A DNA stretch of 64,000 nucleotides from NCBI RefSeq assembly GCF_000001735.4, contig NC_003070.9:19763971-19827970 (forward strand), in the 5' to 3' direction. This DNA is from Arabidopsis thaliana (taxonomy: Eukaryota > Streptophyta > Magnoliopsida > Brassicales > Brassicaceae). The position numbers were made by a program, and so were the translations under genes. Positions 59,107 through 64,000 of the stretch are shown in pieces (position 1 is the stretch's first letter; every line of letters begins with the position of its first letter). Below the pieces are notes generated by a model. That model was not told where the DNA came from. It searched no databases and was given only the letters and a program-made list of their open reading frames with translations.

Positions 59107-60960
59107 TTTAAACTATATGTTTTAGTTAGGTCAAGATTTATATATATATATATATAATATAAACTATTGTGTGTGTATCTAGTAGAAAAAATATTCAAAC
59201 AAAATTATCGAATTTGTAGTTATATATGTTGTTAACACATAAACAAAAAAAAAAAAATTTGTAAGAAAATATATAGCGAACAAAATTTCTGAATTTGTAA
59301 ATTATATACCGTTACATATATATATCGTTAAAGTGTCGACAAAAAAATATTTCTTACTTTTCTGTTTGGTAAAAGTAAAAATTATTTGAAATTTGTAATT
59401 TAGCGGATGTTACCATGATGACAATATATAATTTAGCGGATGTTACCATGAAAGCTTATTTGGTATAAAGGGAATAGAATAAAAATTTGTACTTTAGTAT
59501 ACCGTTATTCCGTTATAAATGTCGTTAACGAGCCGACAAGAAAAAAAAAATCTATTATTTACATGCTTATATCTGGTGAAAAATAAATATTATCAAACAA
59601 AATGACCAAAATTTTATATTGTAGTGGATTTTATATATGACGATATCATGACGAACAACGCATATATACTATTTGTGTATTTATTTGGTAAACAAAATAT
59701 TATCAAAATAAATTTTTAGATTTATAACTTAGTGAACTATTTTATATATCGTGTATATACAAAAAAGAAAGAGATATCTACTACTTGCATATGTACATTG
59801 GATTAAAAATGAACACCATCAAACAAATAGATTCGAATTTGTTAGTTCTGTGGAGAAAATATACGTTGTTACAGTGACGGAAAAAAATGTCGCTACAGTG
59901 ACAACAATAAAAAGACAAATCTATTATTTACATGCATATTTGTTTTTGTTTTAAAGAATACTATGGAATATATATGTTGGCTTTTATAGTTTAAAAGACT
60001 TTTATATATGTTGTCTATCGTGTTACCAATGTATATATATGATTGTAGTTAGAGTAAAGTATAATATAATCTAGTCAAATAAACGCACAACAAAAACTTT
60101 TTTTTGCCAAATTCAAACTTAAATTGTAAAGTAATTTCTTGATTATCGCTCAAACCAAATGAGTATAATTTACAAAGCCAATGTCTTCAAAAAACATTTT
60201 GGCTAGACGGGCTAAAACATCTGATCTTAAATTCAATCGTCGAGGGATAAGAGAAAGGAGAAAAAAAAATCGTGAATGAAACATATCAATAAGATTGGAA
60301 AATACACTTTTCAGAATACTGTTATAACTTGATCAACTTAAAAATTCTGTCTCAAACTTTGAGGTGTTAGAATATTTACTAAACTTCTAAATCTAATATA
60401 CTCAATAAGTTTTCAGTGTTATAAAGAATCTCTGGTATTTATAGAGTCAGTTTAGATAAAAACTGGATTCGAACAAGATTAAAGTTTTTGGAGCAAAACT
60501 GAAGGAAAAAAATACAAGAAATGAAGGTGTTGATCGATAGCTTCTATGTTGCATCAATCAACAGCCCGTTAGAGGCAAGACAAGTCAATTTATTTTGTTG
60601 AATAATTGATCGATATTTCATCATGCCAATTCCATTTTGTCGACAAAATCGATCGATACCATGAATGAGTATTGATCGACTGCCTCTTGAGCCTGACTAG
60701 GCCACCAAGACCTACTGTCGGCCTAATGATTGACATCTCTATTCATGTTGATTGGCATTCTTTAACCGAGAGTTTTGAGTCTCGTTTTGTCTTGAGTCTC
60801 CCTATTTTGACATATAACCAACCCAATTGATCGTTTTTTACATGCCTATTTGGTAAAAAGAAAAAGAATACTATCGAATACATTTGTTGTATTTTTTTTG
60901 TAGTTTAGAAGACTATTGTATGTCAACTACTGTTAAGTAATAAGTATAATCTAGTAGAAT
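59107..60960. repeat. Decayed AT-rich repeat array with repeated submotifs
   Basis: Several motifs recur at irregular spacing: AATCTATTATTTACATGC (about 59550 and 59920, partial at 60830), ATTTAGCGGATGTTACCATGA (59400 and 59432), TCGTTAAnnnGnCGACAA (about 59325 and 59520) and TTTGGTAAA-type blocks. This looks like an old array or nested element of units roughly 150-350 bp. The stretch 60500-60760 is less AT-rich and carries several GATCGAT words. No gene is supported. Confidence 0.45.
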
Positions 60961-61571
60961 AGGAAGACTCCAAGGCAAAGCACATGTTTGTAACAGAAAA
61001 GGTTATAAAATTGAGTGATTAATCAATGCATCATAAGTTCCACACGGTGGAAACATACTATCACACAATGAATCCATTTATTTTCCTAATCTTGATTGTA
61101 CTACCAAACAACCTATAAGACGATCTGCTATATAAAGTGCGTTAGTTTAGATGCCATCATACTCAAATGTTACGAACATTTTTTTTCTGAAGTGTTTTCT
61201 GATGGAAATAAATTGGCAACAACAAGCGAGAAATTAAAAGCTCTCCTCTCACAATTAAAGAGACGCAGATATTGGCATTAGAATCTGGAAAATTACGGAC
61301 AACAACAACATCAACTTTAAATTTAATAACAACAACAAAGAATCAGCGGCGCATCAAAAAGCCGAGCGAGAATTCTTCAGAAACGTGGCACAATCACGAG
61401 GACGCGCGGCTCAGGAACCGCGTTTTAATGATAACGCGTGACGATCACGTAAGCCGTTTCGACAAAAGAGCGTTATAACGTTTTTCTTGACGGTGACATA
61501 AGCTAAAATCAGCCGCCCCTAACGCTAAAACCCAAAATCTCTACATTTTTTTATTCTGGATTCTCTTATGC

Positions 61572-61594
61572 CACGTGGATAATAAAGACACGTG
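61572..61594. promoter_or_regulatory. Two G-box (CACGTG) elements 17 bp apart
   Basis: CACGTG at 61572-61577 (CCACGTGG) and at 61589-61594 (ACACGTGG), the second being a perfect ABRE core. A GTGACGTCA C-box-like word follows near 61727. The gene they serve, if any, is not visible in the window. Confidence 0.4.
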
Positions 61595-62636
61595 GGACAA
61601 GATTAAAGGATGGAGACCCGCGTCGGTTAACCGCAAATTTAACGAAGGTGGGACCACCGTCAAGTCGATTCTTTTTCAGTTTCGTAAAGACGGAATTTAA
61701 TTTGACGGCAGGAGAAGACCAAGACAGTGACGTCATTATCCATTTTATTACTTTCGTTCATTGTTTTTTGTTTTAAATTCTTTTCTTAACGACTTGGTCA
61801 ACAGTCGACACTTCACACCTTACTTGTTGGATCTTTACGCCTTGATTAATGGATTGGTTATCTTTTGTGTGTGTCCACAGATTAAATTGGTAATTTACGA
61901 AAAGAAATAAACATCATCATCATTAGTCTGTGTTAATTATTCAAAATTACTTCTATGTCACGTTGAATTCAAAAAAGTTTTTTTTCGTTTCCTAAAAGCA
62001 AAACTAGTAAAACAATTTGATATTAATAATTAAACCTTTGAGAATTTCATGCCATAGCAAATTTAAATTACATACTATACTACAAACTGTATCTACATAA
62101 TTAAATTATCGAACCAAAGAATATAATCTTTGTGAGTAACACCACGTGTTCGAAAAAGATTTTAAGAGAGATTTGGGGTTTAAATTTACACTCAACCGAT
62201 AACTAGACCACACAAGTGTTTCTAGAGATTTGCTTCTCTACAAGTTTTATTTTAAAAGAAAAAAGTTACGGGAATATAAGAGCTAATTAATTATATGAGT
62301 GATAATACAAGATCCTTAATACTATAGACTGGACTTGATATCATATGATATTATAACCAAGTTAATTTGGCCGACAAATTTCATCAGTTTCCTAATCCAA
62401 CAACAAAATACAAAGTCAATGACATGATTACATGTTAACATGACACGTGCTCAATGGATGTGCCTGAGCCGGCGAGGATCAGTGAGATAAATGCTACGAT
62501 GACTCTGCCACAGCGCGCGGCGAATATTCATGTTTTTAATTTCCGCGGGTTTTCATGCATGCAAACGTTACACAGAAGAATCCATCCGTCACACAAAAGA
62601 TGACAATCAGATTAACTATCTAAATATGAAATTGGA

Positions 62637-62955
62637 GTCGAGGCCGGTATAGTGCATAAGTCACATAAACCAAGGATTATGGCCCAAAATTTTATAGATC
62701 ATTGAAAGTTAGAATTGGTGTTTTAATTTTTTTTGGGTGAAATGATGAGATTTGGATTCAAAAATTTGCTTTTGTAGTCTGGTTTTGATGATTAACATTT
62801 TTCTTTGTCGTTACCATTTCATGTTCTTTTCGTTTTTTTTTTTTGGTCATCCATGTTCTTTTCGTTTATAAGATTATGACATTCAAAAGTGACAACAAAC
62901 AATAATTATGATTAGGACCTTTGATAACGTTGGACCGGCTGGCTCTGATTAGAGT
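62637..62955. repeat. Dispersed hAT-MITE-like repeat, copy 2
   Basis: Starts GAGGCCGGTATAGTGC, shares TCACATAAACCA, GGATTATGGCCCAAAA and ATTGAAAGTTA with the repeat at 39776, and ends near GGACCGGCTGGCTCTGATTA, an inverted version of the terminal motif. It contains an internal duplication of CATGTTCTTTTCGTTT (about 62820-62870). Confidence 0.45.
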
Positions 62956-64000
62956 ATATCGTATAATACAAAATAATTTGTTAATCTAAAAAAAGAAATT
63001 ATATATGTAGTTAATGGTAAAAACACATTTTCAGGTTTCTAAGAACATAAAGTGCTTTGAACCCCAAAAAATTAAAATTAAAACTGCGTAATATACTAAA
63101 AACGTGTAAAAATAAATGTTATTAATTTACTAAAACCAACTTTTAATGTTTGTTTTGGGTAAAAACTTTTAAACATTTCATCGCTATTTTCGGGAACAAA
63201 AAAACCCAGTTAAAGTGGTACCGTCGACTGTCTCGTTATTTCACTACTTATCTAATCTAACATATTAGTCAAACATTAAATGAAATAGCATGGTTAACAT
63301 TTTTCTGGTCATAAGGCGTGCAATCACATGTACAATATCAATCTACATAATTGTCGTTACCATTCCGGAGAGGAACATTATATTTCTCGTACATACATAT
63401 ATACGGATAAACGTATTATATAAAGTACACACAATTGTGAAATATAGGCAAAAGAGGAAATGTGATGGTAAGAGAATTAGCTATCGAGATGATATTGATG
63501 CATAGCCCAATCACTCTTATCTTCTTTAGTAACTAGTATGATTTTATAGGAGACAAGAGTCTTCTTCATCCCTAAAAGCGAATATTTGACTAGTTAGTTA
63601 ATTACCATTCTTTTGTTAACTGTTTGTTAATTAGTTAGCTGTTTTACTTGGTAAATATGTAAGTGTATAACTGTATATTATATGGTTCATTGTACAGATT
63701 ACTGTTGAATTAATGAGACGATTATTCAGTTTATCCTTCCTTTCTCACTTCCGATCGAGCTAGATTCTTTGCTAGAGAATGTGTCTTTGAGATTTTGATC
63801 TCTCTGTTAGCTTTCTAATAACTAGCTAGCATATTTATCATCAGTCCTGTTGGCAACTTTCATCTTTTGATGTAAAGAAAAACCCTTTCTTTTCATCATT
63901 ACTAAATTACGCATTCTCTAGCTCAATGTATTACCAAAAAATAATAATGTGAAGTGCTTTTAGAATTATTACAAAACAAAAAATGATTTAATTAAGACAT

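Larger units (their letters stand above)
60961..64000. other. Intergenic region, possible upstream region of a gene beyond the window
   Basis: No gene is supported. GC-richer patches at 61270-61740 (two CACGTG boxes, GTGACGTCAT) and 62450-62590 (CATGCATGC RY-like word) stand out from the AT-rich background. 62637-62955 is a second copy of the small dispersed repeat seen at 39776. A CACGTG pair at 61572-61577 and 61589-61594 could be regulatory. Confidence 0.45.

Noticed and set aside
1..64000. CRISPR arrays, bacterial operons or phage-like systems
   Set aside because: Introns, plant gene families and AT-rich spacers show plant nuclear DNA; no spaced direct repeats of CRISPR type were seen.

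Overview
The window is nuclear DNA from a small-genome crucifer, almost certainly Arabidopsis thaliana, lower arm of chromosome 1. The gene order and reconstructed protein lengths (SPA4 794 aa, DRP5A 817 aa, SPL4 174 aa, ERF8 185 aa, GRI 168 aa) agree with what I remember of the At1g53040 to At1g53170 block. Locus names are from memory, not from a search. Exons were joined by hand from GT/AG sites and reading frame; every spliced model closes to a multiple of three.

Layout. 0.6-2.9 kb (-): DUF616 membrane protein, 9 exons. 4.0-5.6 kb: an inverted-end, Helitron-like element in a gene-poor AT-rich stretch. 8.6-11.6 kb (+): myristoylatable CDK-like kinase, 8 exons. 11.9-18.3 kb (+): tandem array of three intronless soluble legume-lectin genes; the first has lost its ATG. 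16.3-17.3 kb: Helitron 3' end. 19.8-22.7 kb (+): SPA4, with one GC-AG intron. 23.0-24.5 kb (-): GT14 glycosyltransferase. 26.5-28.0 kb (+): proton-pump-interactor-like tail-anchored protein. 28.8-30.6 kb (+): organellar S4-domain RNA-binding protein. 31.0-31.5 kb (-): GRI, a STIG1-type secreted protein. 35.3-38.5 kb (+): DRP5A. 42.5-43.1 kb (+): SPL4 with a miR156 site in its 3' UTR. 44.1-46.1 kb: Mutator-like element carrying a possible captured exon. 48.3-49.2 kb (+): basic BKI1/MAKR-like protein. 50.4-55.3 kb (+): MAP4K-type Ste20 kinase, 20 exons. 57.6-58.1 kb (-): ERF8. 58.2-64 kb: no convincing gene, but a MITE, a decayed repeat array and GC-richer patches with G-boxes.

The genes are independent eukaryotic units, not an operon. 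Shared themes are light and flowering control (SPA4, SPL4), cytokinesis (DRP5A), and stress or cell death signalling (GRI, lectins, ERF8). I found no wholly new multi-gene system. The observations most worth checking are the ATG-to-TTG change in lectin 1, the Mutator-like element with its gene-like fragment, a foldback hairpin downstream of the MAP4K gene, the paired MSA and site II boxes before DRP5A, and the uORFs and GC-AG intron of SPA4.
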